Below, piece after piece: positions 38,274 to 47,826 of a stretch of 64,000 bases of DNA; the stretch's first letter is position 1; each line of letters starts with the position of its first letter. The position numbers and the translations under genes are program-made. Under the pieces are notes generated by a model, which was not told the DNA's origin, ran no database searches, and saw only the letters and a program-made list of their open reading frames with translations. This stretch comes from Allobosea sp. Root381 (GTDB taxonomy: Bacteria > Pseudomonadota > Alphaproteobacteria > Rhizobiales > Beijerinckiaceae), in contig NZ_LMJT01000001.1 of assembly GCF_001429395.1 (NCBI RefSeq), positions 276,740-340,739 on the forward strand. The letters are read 5' to 3'.

Positions 38274-38738
38274 ATGACCATCGAACTCGATTCCCGCGAC
38301 CGCTCCATCCTGCGCATCTTGCAGGCCGACGGACGCATCACGAATTCCGACCTCGCCGAGAAGGTGCATCTCTCCCCGTCGGCCTGCCTGCGGCGCGTCC
38401 GGCAGCTCGAGGAGAGCGGGCTGATCCGCGGCTATGCGATGATCCTCGACGACAAGATCGCGGGCTTCCCGGGCACCGCCTTCGTCTTCGTCACGCTGGA
38501 TCAGCAGGGACGCGCCTCGCTGGAAGGCTTCGAGCAGGCGGTCCAGAGCCTCCCCGAGATCCTGGAATGTCACCTGCTCGCCGGCGCGCATGACTATCTG
38601 ATGCGGGTGATCTACCGCGACAGCGCCGATTTCGAGCGCATCCACACCGACATCCTGACGCAGCTTCCGGGTGTGACCCGCGTGCAGTCGACCCTGACGC
38701 TGCGCAGCATCAAGAAGAGTTCTGCCCTGCCGGTCTGA
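38274..38738 (+). CDS. Lrp/AsnC-family regulator
   Basis: A 154-residue feast/famine regulator. N-terminal [23 protein letters not shown] and [21 protein letters not shown]-terminal RAM (ligand-binding) domain follows ([24 protein letters not shown]). GGAGGA precedes the ATG at 38274 by about 11 bases. Upstream starts at 38247 and 38223 are in frame but less likely. It probably responds to an amino acid and often regulates itself. The target genes are not evident here. Confidence 0.92.
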   Translation: MTIELDSRDRSILRILQADGRITNSDLAEKVHLSPSACLRRVRQLEESGLIRGYAMILDDKIAGFPGTAFVFVTLDQQGRASLEGFEQAVQSLPEILECHLLAGAHDYLMRVIYRDSADFERIHTDILTQLPGVTRVQSTLTLRSIKKSSALPV

Positions 38739-38829
38739 GCCCTGTCAGGAGCTTGCCTTATCTTGGCCCGGCGGGGTTGCGGGGGGCGCCGCTCCGGCCG
38801 ATAAGCATGCCGCAAACGGGAATCATGCT

Positions 38830-39087
38830 GTGAGCGAAGCCACATCCAATGACGACGTCGCCGGCCTGCCCTTTGAGGCAGCGCTGAAGCAGCTCGAGGA
38901 CATCGTCGCCCGGCTGGAACGGGGCGACGTGCCGCTCGAGGAATCGATTGCGATCTATACGCGCGGCGAGACGCTGAAGGCGCGCTGCGATGCCCTGCTC
39001 AAGCAGGCCGAAGCGCGCATCGAGAAGATCACGCTCTCCGCCGACGGCAAGCCGGCCGGCACGACGCCGCTGGACGTCGACAGGTAG
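38830..39087 (+). CDS. xseB: Exodeoxyribonuclease VII small subunit
   Basis: An 85-residue subunit that binds XseA to form the single-strand-specific exonuclease. The core [20 protein letters not shown] and [15 protein letters not shown] is the family signature. It starts at GTG. In related genomes this gene often lies close to dxs and tlyA; here those are 5.5 kb further on, with four unrelated genes between. Confidence 0.95.
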   Translation: MSEATSNDDVAGLPFEAALKQLEDIVARLERGDVPLEESIAIYTRGETLKARCDALLKQAEARIEKITLSADGKPAGTTPLDVDR

Positions 39088-39192
39088 GACGCGGGCTCTT
39101 TGGAGCTCGCTGATTTTGCGTGGACCCCGCCGTCTTCCTGCACGACCGGAGGTCGTGCCAGGGATCGATCTTGAAACACGACCGAGCCCTAT

Positions 39193-39241
39193 GATGGATC
39201 CCGGAGCTGCGCCGCTTCGCGGCCTGTCCAGGATGACGGCG
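39193..39241. repeat. Palindromic repeat, GATCCCGGAGC..CCAGGATGACGGC type
   Basis: GATGGATCCCGGAGCTGCGC then CGCTTCGCGGCC and TGTCCAGGATGACGG. Imperfect hairpin in the gap after xseB; related words occur near 16977-17024. Confidence 0.5.
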
Positions 39242-39266
39242 CGTTCCTAACTGACCTCGTCAGGGT

Positions 39267-40565
39267 CTATCTGCCACGCCAGTTCGCGACACGGCGACGC
39301 GTGTCGATATGGACGAAGTGCCGCTCCGGATAGACGCCGATTCCCCCTGTGAAGTCGGTATGCTTGTCGCGCAGCTTGGCGGCGATCCGCCGCCAGGTCT
39401 CCGGCGTGCCGACGGCGCAGGTGAAGTCGATGGCATTGAACTCCATGTGCAAGCTGCGGCTCTCGCCACGGACGCAGTCGTTATAGGCCGGGGCGCGGTA
39501 ACAGGACAGAATCCGCACCGGAGCGCCGATGTCCGCCCGGATGGCGTCGAGCATCTTCGCCGTGTGCCTGATGTTCTCCCACAGATCCTTGGGAGGAAAG
39601 TCGTTCTTGCCCTTGCATTTCCCGGAGCCGTTCATGCCGCCGAATTCGAGGAATTCGTCGGGCTGAAAGTGGTCGAGCCGCAACGCAGCGATGAAGCCGA
39701 CGAATTCGTCCAGCAGCGGCCAGTCCTTGTCGCGGGGCAGCAGGGCGAATGCCGGGCCATTGCCGAGAACGAAGGCTTGCGAGAACGCCTTAGGCGGCAT
39801 GCGGACCTCCTCGTCGGGATCGGCCGTACCGTCATCCGGCCCTGCGGCCCATTCGGCTTTGTCTAGACCCAGCAGCATCTCCGGGCTGTTGATCCCGGGC
39901 TCATTCGCGACCGCGACTTCGATGGCGTCGCCCAGATCCGCGACGGCCACCGGCACGCGCGTGGTCGCCTTGCCGGTATAGGCCTCGATTCCGTCGGCGA
40001 TCGCCTGGGCGATGGCGGCTCGATAGGCCGGAGCCTTCAGCCTCTGCTCCTCGTCGGCGCGATCCAGAAAACTGACTTCCAGGAGGCACGCCGCCGTATT
40101 GGCCGCATGGTAGGCCGGATTCAGCACGCCGAGCGATTGCGGCTTGATGCGGCGCCTTCGGTCGAAGGACGTGTTGCGGTCGTCGAGTTGCGTCGCCCTC
40201 AAGACGGCATCCTGCACGGCGAGACTGAGCTCGGCCGACCTGGTCGAATAATTGAGGTGTACCAGCGTTTCCGAGCCCTGGGCGTCATGCCCCCTCGAAC
40301 CATTGAAGTGGATCGAGACGAACGCATCGGCGAGACTCTCCCTCGCCACTTTCGCGCGATCACGCAGGCGGAGGTTGACGTCGCTGTCGCGGGTCAGCAG
40401 CACGCTGTGCCCGGCGGCATGCAGTCGCTCGGCGACCGCGATGCCCAGATCCAGGGTCAAGGTCTTTTCGAGCGTGCCGGCCGGACCGACCGCGTTGTTC
40501 CATGTCGAGTCCCCCGGGATGGTCGCATGCCCGCCATGCCCCGGATCGATCACAATTCTTGCCAT
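39267..40565 (-). CDS. N-acetylmuramoyl-L-alanine amidase fused to M15-type peptidase
   Basis: A 432-residue two-domain peptidoglycan hydrolase. Amidase_3 domain, residues 1-195: IDPGHGGH (Zn His), EKTLTLDL (Zn Glu), VSIHFNGS (Zn His) and CLLEVSFLD (catalytic Glu). Residues about 195-290 are a less conserved linker. Then an M15A-like domain with SCYRAPAYNDCVRGESRSLH, MEFNAIDFTC (Zn His and Asp) and HFVHIDTR (Zn His). It therefore could cut both the amide bond to muramic acid and the stem peptide. The protein starts straight in the amidase domain (MARIVIDPGHG), with no signal peptide. It is divergent from a pirin gene, 197 bases away. Confidence 0.9.
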   Translation of the reverse strand: MARIVIDPGHGGHATIPGDSTWNNAVGPAGTLEKTLTLDLGIAVAERLHAAGHSVLLTRDSDVNLRLRDRAKVARESLADAFVSIHFNGSRGHDAQGSETLVHLNYSTRSAELSLAVQDAVLRATQLDDRNTSFDRRRRIKPQSLGVLNPAYHAANTAACLLEVSFLDRADEEQRLKAPAYRAAIAQAIADGIEAYTGKATTRVPVAVADLGDAIEVAVANEPGINSPEMLLGLDKAEWAAGPDDGTADPDEEVRMPPKAFSQAFVLGNGPAFALLPRDKDWPLLDEFVGFIAALRLDHFQPDEFLEFGGMNGSGKCKGKNDFPPKDLWENIRHTAKMLDAIRADIGAPVRILSCYRAPAYNDCVRGESRSLHMEFNAIDFTCAVGTPETWRRIAAKLRDKHTDFTGGIGVYPERHFVHIDTRRRVANWRGR

Positions 40566-40762
40566 GCCCACCGCCCCCTGTCGCTTCAATAGTCTCCGTA
40601 GAAAAATACTCGTATAGGTTGCATTTCTCGTCAAGGCAGTTCCCGCGATCGCCTTGCGGGTGACACCCTCGGCCCGCACCGCCCGGTTCCGGCGCCCTTG
40701 CGAAGCAACGGCGGAGGGATCAGTCTGCCGCGGACTGATCCAAGCCATCATGCGAGGGCGCA

Positions 40763-41683
40763 ATGTCGCAACTGCCAGCCGAAGATCCGATCCTGGGCGA
40801 TGCCCGCTCCTGCGAGGCCATCGAGAAGGTGATCGTGCCGCGCGCGCATGACCTCGGCGGCTTTTCGGTCAGGCGCGCTTTGCCCTCGATCGGCCGCAAG
40901 ATGGTCGGGCCCTTCATCTTCTTCGACCAGATGGGGCCGGCGGAGTTCCATCTCGGCGAGGGGCTCGACGTGCGCCCACACCCTCATATCGGGCTCTCGA
41001 CCGTGACCTATCTCTTCGACGGCGAGATCATGCATCGCGACTCGCTCGGCACCGCGCTCGCGATCCGCCCCGGTGCGGTGAACCTGATGACGGCGGGACG
41101 AGGCATCGTGCACTCCGAGCGCACAGGGCTGGAAGCACGCGCCAGCGGGCCGAAGCTCTACGGCATCCAGGCCTGGCTCGCCCTGCCGAAGTCGCATGAG
41201 GAGATCGCGCCCGAGTTCAAGCACCATGCCGCGCCCGACCTGCCGCGCATCGTCGAAGGCGGAAAGCGGATCAGCCTGATCATGGGCTCGGCCTATGGCC
41301 AGACCTCGCCGGTGAAGTTCCCCTGGGAAACCCTCTATGCCGAGGCCGTGCTCTCGCCGGGCGCGATCCTGCCGCTCGACCCCGACTATGACGAGCGCGC
41401 GATCTACATCGTTTCCGGCAAGGTCGACATCGCCGGCGACGAGTTCGGCGCCGGGCAGTTGCTTATCTTCAAGCCGGGCGACCGGATCTCGATCCTCGGC
41501 GTCGACCAGACTCGTCTGATGATCGTCGGCGGCGAGCCGATGGACGGCCCGCGACACATCTGGTGGAACTTCGTCTCCTCCTCGAAGGAGCGCATCGAGC
41601 AGGCCAAGGACGAGTGGAAGACCGGCCGCTTCGACACGGTGCCGGGCGACGAGACCGAGTTCATTCCGCTGCCTGAACGCTGA
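40763..41683 (+). CDS. Pirin-family protein
   Basis: A 306-residue bicupin protein. The N-terminal metal site is RPHPHIGLSTVTYLFDGEIM, with the HxH...E pattern and MTAGRGIVHSERT. Bacterial pirins often have quercetinase activity or act as redox and stress cofactors. Role here unknown. Start ATG at 40763. It ends 23 bases inside the convergent MFS gene. Confidence 0.93.
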   Translation: MSQLPAEDPILGDARSCEAIEKVIVPRAHDLGGFSVRRALPSIGRKMVGPFIFFDQMGPAEFHLGEGLDVRPHPHIGLSTVTYLFDGEIMHRDSLGTALAIRPGAVNLMTAGRGIVHSERTGLEARASGPKLYGIQAWLALPKSHEEIAPEFKHHAAPDLPRIVEGGKRISLIMGSAYGQTSPVKFPWETLYAEAVLSPGAILPLDPDYDERAIYIVSGKVDIAGDEFGAGQLLIFKPGDRISILGVDQTRLMIVGGEPMDGPRHIWWNFVSSSKERIEQAKDEWKTGRFDTVPGDETEFIPLPER

Positions 41684-42899
41684 GTTCGCCCTCCGGCAAC
41701 GTCTTCAGCGCTGGCATCGGCGAGGCCAGGATCGCCAGCGTCGACAGGCCGAAGAGCACGACCGGCAGCCAGATCGCTACCGAGAGGCCGAAGGCTTCGC
41801 CGGCGAGGCCGCCGCCGATGGCACCGACCGGGCGCATGCCGTACATCGCGGTGGTCAGGGTCGCGCTGACGCGGCCGAGCAGGGGCTGCGGCGTCACCGC
41901 CTGGCGCAGGCTGGTCTGCGTGATGAACCAGAGGATCGGCCCGAAGCCGAACAGCGCGAAGGCGAAGGCCAGGGCCGGCCAGCCCCATTGCAGCGGGGCA
42001 AGCGCGAGCAGGCCGGCGCCAAGCAGGGACGAGGCCGGCCCGAAGACCAGCAGCATGCCGGTCGGAAGCCGCGCTATCAGACCGGGGCCGGCTAGAGCTC
42101 CGGCGATCAGGCCGGCTCCATAGACTGACGAGGCCAGGCCGATACGCTCCGGTTCGAGCAGGAGAATGCGCGCCGCATAGGGCGTGACGATCGCGAGGAA
42201 GGCGAAGAAGGCCATGTTCCAGGCGATGGCGCAGAGCGCGATCGGCCTGAGATAGGGATGCCGCAGGACGAAGGCGCCGCCCTCCGCGATGGCGCGGTGC
42301 AAAGGCCGACGCGGCTGCGGCGCCGGGCGGTCGCTGGGCAGGCGCGAGCCCGCAGCCAGCACGATGAGCCCGGCGAGGCCGCAGAGAGCCAGCCCCAGCG
42401 CCGGCATGCCCTGCGCCACCGCCCAGGCGGCGATCAGCGGCGCGGCGAGGCTGAGGCAGGCGCGCCCGAGCTCGATCCGGCCGTTGACGCGGGGAAACTC
42501 GGCGACCGCGACCAGGCGCGGCAGCAGAACGAAGACGGAGAGCGCGATCACCACCGGCCCGGCAGCGGCGACGAAGGTCGAGAGCGCGAGCGCCCAGCCA
42601 AGCAGCCCGGAGGCGAGCAGGCCGGCCCCGATGAGCGAGCCCGCCGTCAGCAGGCCGCCGCCGAGCAGGATCAGGCTGCGCGGCGCGACGCGATCCGCGA
42701 CGACCCCGGCGGGCAGCGAGACCAGGAGCCAGGCCGCGGATTGCGCCGCGACGAGGAGGCCGACGAGGCGGGGACTGGCGCCAGCCTGCGTTGCGGCGAG
42801 CGTGATGGTGTCGAGGGCGAGCTTGTCGGCGAACTGCGCCAGCACGCCGGTCAGGATCAAGGCGAGAAGGACGGGCGATGACATGACGGGCGATGACAT
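41661..42899 (-). CDS. MFS transporter
   Basis: A 412-residue major-facilitator transporter with twelve predicted helices (the loop LVSLPAGVVADRVAPRSL is the MFS motif A). It looks like a drug or metabolite efflux protein of the enterobactin/DHA group, but the substrate is unknown. Its first ten residues are two copies of MSSPV, because a 15-base tandem duplication covers the start codon. Convergent with pirin, with a 23-base overlap of the ends. Confidence 0.9.
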   Translation of the reverse strand: MSSPVMSSPVLLALILTGVLAQFADKLALDTITLAATQAGASPRLVGLLVAAQSAAWLLVSLPAGVVADRVAPRSLILLGGGLLTAGSLIGAGLLASGLLGWALALSTFVAAAGPVVIALSVFVLLPRLVAVAEFPRVNGRIELGRACLSLAAPLIAAWAVAQGMPALGLALCGLAGLIVLAAGSRLPSDRPAPQPRRPLHRAIAEGGAFVLRHPYLRPIALCAIAWNMAFFAFLAIVTPYAARILLLEPERIGLASSVYGAGLIAGALAGPGLIARLPTGMLLVFGPASSLLGAGLLALAPLQWGWPALAFAFALFGFGPILWFITQTSLRQAVTPQPLLGRVSATLTTAMYGMRPVGAIGGGLAGEAFGLSVAIWLPVVLFGLSTLAILASPMPALKTLPEGELSVQAAE

Positions 42900-42900
42900 G
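42871..42900. repeat. 15-bp tandem duplication over MFS start codon
   Basis: ACGGGCGATGACATG occurs twice in direct succession, at 42871-42885 and 42886-42900. On the minus strand it doubles the start and four codons (MSSPV MSSPV) and stays in frame, so either ATG (42899 or 42884) could be used. Confidence 0.95.
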
Positions 42901-43023
42901 GGAAAGTCCCCGGGGAGCGATGCCCCCGCTATCCCATCGTCAGGAGCTGCAACCCACCCGCTTTCTGCCCGCGCCGGACGAGACGGCCCCGCACCGTCTC
43001 TCCGGGACGCCCGCCACCTCTGT

Positions 43024-44436
43024 TCACATCACCCCGGCTGGAACCCGCAGATGGTGGTCGGTCGCCTGCTGATAGACGTAGCCGATGCGCAGCGCCGTCG
43101 CCTCCTGGTAGCCCCGGCAGGCGATCTGGATGGAGAGCGGCAGCCCCTGCGCGTTGAAGCCGCTGGGCAGGCAGAGCGCGCACATCCCGAGATAATTGGC
43201 GAAGCCGTTGAAGCGCGAGAGCATCACCGCCGGGTCGATCTCGTCGAGTCTGAGCGCGGCGAAGGCGGTGCCGGGCGTCAGCAGAGCATCGATGCCTTCG
43301 AGCGCCGCCTCGAGCAGCCGCTTGCGCTCCCCGTGCTCGCGCTTGTTGGCGAGATAGGCCTCGGCCGTGACGCCCGCGCCCGCGAGAACGCGCGCCCTGA
43401 CGGCATCGTCGAGCTGCCGCGCCGGATCGCCGGCGATGGCGCCATAATGGTGGAAGACCTCGGCCTGCACCATGGGCTGCGGCTGCAGGAAGACGCCAAG
43501 CGGGAACGGCAGCACGACATCGACGATCTCGGCGCCCTGCCCCGCCAGCACCGCCAGCGCGCTGTCATAGGCCGCGAGCATCTCGGCATCGACGCCTTCG
43601 CGCTCGCTCTCCGGCATCCGGCCGAGACGGAGGCCCCGGACGCCGTGCCTCAACCCCGGCATCGGGTCCTCGGCCGCGATGCCGCGCGTCGTCGGATCGA
43701 GCGGATCGGGCCCTTGCATCGCATTGTAGAGCAGCGCGGCATCCTCGACGTCGCGCGCCATCGGGCCCGGCGTATCGAGCGAGGGGGAGAGCGGCAGCAC
43801 GCCATGAGTCGATATTCGGCCGAGCGTCGGCTTGAGGCCGGTCAGGCCGCAGAAGGAGGCAGGCAGGCGGATCGAGCCGCTGGTGTCGGTGCCGACGGCC
43901 CAAGGCACGAGGCGCCCCGCGACGGCGACGCCAGAGCCGCTGCTGGAGCCGCCCGGGGCGCGCGCATGGGTCGCGTCCCAGGGATTGCGCGGCGTGCCCA
44001 TATGCTGGTTGAGCCCCCAGCCACCGGAGGCGAACTCGACCGTATGGGTCTTGCCGAGCACGATCATGCCCTGCGCGAGCAGGCGCCGCGCCAGCGTCGC
44101 CGTCAGCGTCGAGCGGCGGTCGCGCCAGATCGCCGAGCCGCCGGTCGTGATACGGCCCTCGAGCTCGACCAGGTCCTTGAGCGCGACCGGCATGCCATGC
44201 AGAGGCCCGACCGCCTGGCCGGCGCGGATGGCCTTGTCGGCAGCCTCGGCCGCGAGCCTCGCCTCGTCGCGATAGACCTCGACGAAGGCCTGAAGCCTGG
44301 GCTCCAACCTGTCGATGCGCGCGAGCAACGCATCGACGACGTCGACGGGCGACAGGCGCCTCGCAGCGAACGCCCCGGCGAGGCGCCGCGCGGACAGCAG
44401 GGCGGGATCGGCGATTGTATTGGCAAGATCGTTCAT
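43024..44436 (-). CDS. Amidase (amidase signature family)
   Basis: A 470-residue amidohydrolase that cleaves a carboxamide to acid and ammonia. The Ser-Ser-Lys triad is intact: Lys in GMPVALKDLVELEG, Ser in RAPGGSSSGSGVAVAG, Ser in VGTDTSGSIRLPASF. The family includes GatA; this one is not linked to gatB or gatC, so a catabolic amidase is likelier. Substrate unknown. It precedes the MFS gene in the same direction, 124 bases upstream. Confidence 0.92.
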   Translation of the reverse strand: MNDLANTIADPALLSARRLAGAFAARRLSPVDVVDALLARIDRLEPRLQAFVEVYRDEARLAAEAADKAIRAGQAVGPLHGMPVALKDLVELEGRITTGGSAIWRDRRSTLTATLARRLLAQGMIVLGKTHTVEFASGGWGLNQHMGTPRNPWDATHARAPGGSSSGSGVAVAGRLVPWAVGTDTSGSIRLPASFCGLTGLKPTLGRISTHGVLPLSPSLDTPGPMARDVEDAALLYNAMQGPDPLDPTTRGIAAEDPMPGLRHGVRGLRLGRMPESEREGVDAEMLAAYDSALAVLAGQGAEIVDVVLPFPLGVFLQPQPMVQAEVFHHYGAIAGDPARQLDDAVRARVLAGAGVTAEAYLANKREHGERKRLLEAALEGIDALLTPGTAFAALRLDEIDPAVMLSRFNGFANYLGMCALCLPSGFNAQGLPLSIQIACRGYQEATALRIGYVYQQATDHHLRVPAGVM

Positions 44437-44586
44437 GGGCTTCGCTGCAAGTCGCGGCCAAGTGCCGCTGAGTCATGCTTTCGCTAGAATGGCACTGACG
44501 TTTCGGGCGTCGCACGATAATGAAGCGCGGCGGATTGTCGATGCGCGCCCTTGTGCGCGGGGGCCGCGATGCGATAGGACCGTGCC

Positions 44587-46500
44587 GTGACAAAACGCCC
44601 TCTCACGCCCCTCCTCGACGGCGTTGGCTCTCCGCAAGCGTTGCGCCGGCTCCCAGATTCAGCGCTGCGCCAGCTCGCCGACGAGCTGAGGCAGGAGACG
44701 ATCGACGCGGTCTCCGTCACCGGTGGGCATCTCGGTGCGGGCCTCGGCGTGGTCGAACTCACCGTCGCGCTGCACGCCGTATTCGACACGCCGCGCGACC
44801 GGCTGATCTGGGATGTCGGCCACCAGGCCTATCCGCACAAGATCCTGACCGAACGGCGCGAGCGCATCCGCACGCTGCGCCAGCCGGGCGGCCTTTCCGG
44901 CTTCACCCGGCGCTCTGAGAGCAAATACGATCCGTTCGGCGCGGCTCATTCCTCGACCTCGATCTCGGCCGGGCTCGGCATGGCTGTCGGGCGCGATCTT
45001 TCGGGCGGCAAGAACAATGTCGTCGCGGTGATCGGTGACGGCGCGATGTCGGCCGGCATGGCCTATGAGGCGATGAACAATGCGGGTGCGCTCGGCTCGC
45101 GGCTCGTCGTCATCCTCAACGACAACGACATGTCGATCGCCCCGCCGGTCGGGGCGATGTCGGCCTATCTTGCGCGGCTGGTCTCGGGCCGCACCTATCG
45201 CTCGCTGCGCGAGATCGGCAAGCATCTGGCCGAGCGGCTGCCGCGCTTCTTCCACGAGAAGGCGAAGCGCACGGAGGAGTTCGCCCGCGCCTTCCTCGCC
45301 GGCGGCACGCTGTTCGAGGAGCTTGGCTTCTACTATGTCGGGCCGATCGACGGGCATAATCTCGATCATCTGCTGCCGGTCCTGCGCAATGTCCGCGATT
45401 CCGAGACGGGGCCGATCCTCGTCCATGTCGTGACGCAGAAGGGCAAGGGTTATGCCCCTGCCGAGGCCAGCGCCGACAAATATCACGGCGTCGTCAAATT
45501 CGACCCCGTCACCGGCCAGCAGGCGAAAGCCCCCGCCAATGCGCCGAGCTATACCGGCGTCTTCGCCAATGCGCTGATCAAGGCCGCGCGGCAGGATGAG
45601 AAGATCGTCGCGGTGACGGCCGCCATGCCGTCTGGAACGGGGCTCGACAGCTTCGGCAAGGAATTCCCGGCCCGGACCTTCGATGTCGGCATCGCCGAGC
45701 AGCATGCCGTGACCTTCGCGGCCGGGCTTGCGACCGAGGGCTACAAGCCCTTCGTCGCGATCTACTCGACCTTCATGCAGCGCGCCTACGACCAGATCGT
45801 GCATGATGTCGCGCTGCAGAAGCTCCCGGTCCGCTTCGCGCTCGACCGTGCGGGCCTCGTCGGCGCGGATGGCGCGACCCATGCCGGCTCCTTCGACATC
45901 GCCTATCTCGCCTGCCTGCCCGACATGGTGGTGATGGCGGCGGCCGACGAGGCGGAACTCACTCATATGGTCGCGACCGCGGCCGACTTCGACGAGGGGC
46001 CGATCGCCTTCCGCTATCCGCGTGGCGAGGGCGTCGGCGTCGAGATCCCCGATTTCGGCGTGCCGCTCGAGATCGGCCGCGGCCGGATCGTCCGCGAGGG
46101 CACGCGCGTGGCGCTGCTATCGCTCGGCACGCGGCTCGCGGAATGCCTCGCAGCGGCGGAACTGCTCGGCCAGCGCGGGCTCTCGACCACGGTCGCCGAT
46201 GCCCGCTTCGCCAAGCCGCTCGACGAGGCGCTGATCCTGCGGCTGGCCAGCGAGCACGAGATCCTGATCACGGTCGAGGAAGGCTCGGTCGGCGGCTTCG
46301 GCAGCCATGTCCTGCATCTGCTCGCCCGGAGCGGCCGGCTCGATGGCGGGCTTAAGGTGCGCACGCTGACGCTGCCGGACATCTACCAGGACCATGACAA
46401 GCCCGAGGTGATGTATGCCCGCGCCGGCCTCGACGCCGCCGGCATCGTGCGGACCGTCGAGGCCGTGCTCGGCGCGCCGTCGGCGATCAAGCGGGCCTGA
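44587..46500 (+). CDS. dxs: 1-deoxy-D-xylulose-5-phosphate synthase
   Basis: First step of the MEP isoprenoid pathway: pyruvate plus glyceraldehyde-3-phosphate gives DXP, using thiamine diphosphate. The protein has 637 residues. TPP motif: [20 protein letters not shown]; catalytic His region: [15 protein letters not shown]; transketolase centre [20 protein letters not shown]. It starts at GTG 44587. tlyA follows after 17 bases in the same direction and is likely co-transcribed. Confidence 0.97.
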   Translation: MTKRPLTPLLDGVGSPQALRRLPDSALRQLADELRQETIDAVSVTGGHLGAGLGVVELTVALHAVFDTPRDRLIWDVGHQAYPHKILTERRERIRTLRQPGGLSGFTRRSESKYDPFGAAHSSTSISAGLGMAVGRDLSGGKNNVVAVIGDGAMSAGMAYEAMNNAGALGSRLVVILNDNDMSIAPPVGAMSAYLARLVSGRTYRSLREIGKHLAERLPRFFHEKAKRTEEFARAFLAGGTLFEELGFYYVGPIDGHNLDHLLPVLRNVRDSETGPILVHVVTQKGKGYAPAEASADKYHGVVKFDPVTGQQAKAPANAPSYTGVFANALIKAARQDEKIVAVTAAMPSGTGLDSFGKEFPARTFDVGIAEQHAVTFAAGLATEGYKPFVAIYSTFMQRAYDQIVHDVALQKLPVRFALDRAGLVGADGATHAGSFDIAYLACLPDMVVMAAADEAELTHMVATAADFDEGPIAFRYPRGEGVGVEIPDFGVPLEIGRGRIVREGTRVALLSLGTRLAECLAAAELLGQRGLSTTVADARFAKPLDEALILRLASEHEILITVEEGSVGGFGSHVLHLLARSGRLDGGLKVRTLTLPDIYQDHDKPEVMYARAGLDAAGIVRTVEAVLGAPSAIKRA

Positions 46501-46517
46501 GGCCCCTTTGGAGCGGC

Positions 46518-47249
46518 ATGATGAAGAGCCGGGCCGACCAGCTCCTGGTCGAAAGAGGCCTGTTCGAGAGCCGGGCACGGGCACAGGCCGCGATCGCGGC
46601 CGGGCTGGTCACGGCCGATGGCCGCCCCGTCCGCAAGCCCTCCGAAATGCTGGCCAAGGATAGTGCTCTGACGGCGCAGGCGCCACATCCTTACGTCTCA
46701 CGCGGCGGCCTGAAGCTGGCAGGGGCACTCGACACCTTCGGCTACGATCCCGCCGGGCGCGTCTGCCTCGATGTCGGCGCCTCGACCGGCGGCTTCACCG
46801 ACCTGCTCCTGAAGCGCGGGGCGCGCTTCGTCATCGCCGTCGATGTCGGCCGCGACCAGCTCCATGCCTCGCTGCGGCAGGACCCACGCGTATTGAGCCT
46901 GGAAGCGCGCGACATCAGGATGCTGACGCCGGCGGAGCTGCCGGAAGCGCCCTCGCTCGCCGCCATCGACGTCAGCTTCATCTCGCTGCGGCTCGTGCTT
47001 CCGGCAGTCACGGCGCTGCTGGCGCCGGCCGCGCAGATCGCGGCATTGATCAAGCCCCAATTCGAGGCCGGCCGCGCCGCCCTCAAGAAGGGCATCGTGC
47101 GCGACGAAGCGGTGCATGAGAGCGTCTGCACCGACATCGCCGGGCTGATGGCCGGGCTCGGCTTCGGCGTCGACGGGCCCGTCCCCTCGCCGATCGAGGG
47201 CGGCGACGGCAATCGCGAATTCCTGATCGGCGGACGGCGCGACGGCTGA
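46518..47249 (+). CDS. tlyA: TlyA-family RNA 2'-O-methyltransferase (rRNA cytidine)
   Basis: A 243-residue enzyme with an S4 RNA-binding domain (RADQLLVERGLFESRARAQA) and an FtsJ-type SAM domain (VCLDVGASTGGFTDLLLKRG). In characterised bacteria it methylates cytidines in 16S and 23S rRNA, and loss gives capreomycin resistance. Seventeen bases after dxs, with GGAG before ATG 46518, so likely in the same operon. A second in-frame ATG at 46521 is possible. Confidence 0.93.
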   Translation: MMKSRADQLLVERGLFESRARAQAAIAAGLVTADGRPVRKPSEMLAKDSALTAQAPHPYVSRGGLKLAGALDTFGYDPAGRVCLDVGASTGGFTDLLLKRGARFVIAVDVGRDQLHASLRQDPRVLSLEARDIRMLTPAELPEAPSLAAIDVSFISLRLVLPAVTALLAPAAQIAALIKPQFEAGRAALKKGIVRDEAVHESVCTDIAGLMAGLGFGVDGPVPSPIEGGDGNREFLIGGRRDG

Positions 47250-47741
47250 TCAGCGCGCCAGCAGAGCGTCGATCTCGTCCTGCAGCGCGCGGCTCTCGAT
47301 GCTGCCGATATCGAGCGTGCCATTGGCGTTGATGAACTGCGTCGCCCGGCCGATCTGGCGGCGCAGGGATTCGCTGGCGATCGAGACGACGATCGCGGGC
47401 TCGAGCCCGGTGCGCTTTTCCGCGAGGAGCGCGGTCGCTGTCATGACGAGGCGGGCCATGGCCCGGCAGAGCTCCTCGAAGCCGGCGCGCCGCGCCGGCA
47501 CGACGGCGTCGTAGGCGGCGAGCGCCGACGGAGCGCAACGCAGGGCGGAAACCTCGAAATGCTCGCGATAGCCGAGGCCGCGCCAGCTCTTCAGATCGTC
47601 GATGACGCTGCTGTCTTCGGCCGCCAGCTCGATCAGCATGAGAGCTTCATTGTAGCGGTTGAGGAAGTCGGTGGAGAGGCGCTGCACCTTCGACCTCTCC
47701 GCCATGCCCGCCGCTATCCTGATCGCGGAGACGGTCATCAT
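47250..47741 (-). CDS. Hypothetical protein, divergent from SRAP
   Basis: About 163 residues I do not recognise. It is mostly alpha-helical and without signal or membrane segments. Visible features include SKVQRLSTDFLNRYNEALML, a conserved-looking WRGLGYREHFEVSALR, and a C-terminal IGRATQFINANGTLDIGSIE. A ribosome site (GAGGATC) sits before ATGATG at 47741/47738, which I prefer to a GTG at 47807. The gene abuts tlyA (end to end) and is 85 bases from the SRAP gene on the other strand. A regulatory or signalling role is possible but unsupported. Confidence 0.75.
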   Translation of the reverse strand: MMTVSAIRIAAGMAERSKVQRLSTDFLNRYNEALMLIELAAEDSSVIDDLKSWRGLGYREHFEVSALRCAPSALAAYDAVVPARRAGFEELCRAMARLVMTATALLAEKRTGLEPAIVVSIASESLRRQIGRATQFINANGTLDIGSIESRALQDEIDALLAR

Positions 47742-47826
47742 GATCCTCAAAACTGGCGGGACTATGCTTCGGAAAACCCAAACAAAGTATTGATCCGACA
47801 AGGACACCTCGTCACAACTGCCGACT

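Noticed and set aside
47739..47826. SOS (LexA) box before the SRAP gene
   Set aside because: I searched the gap for GTTC-N7-GTTC and found neither half-site, so SOS control is not supported despite the family's name.
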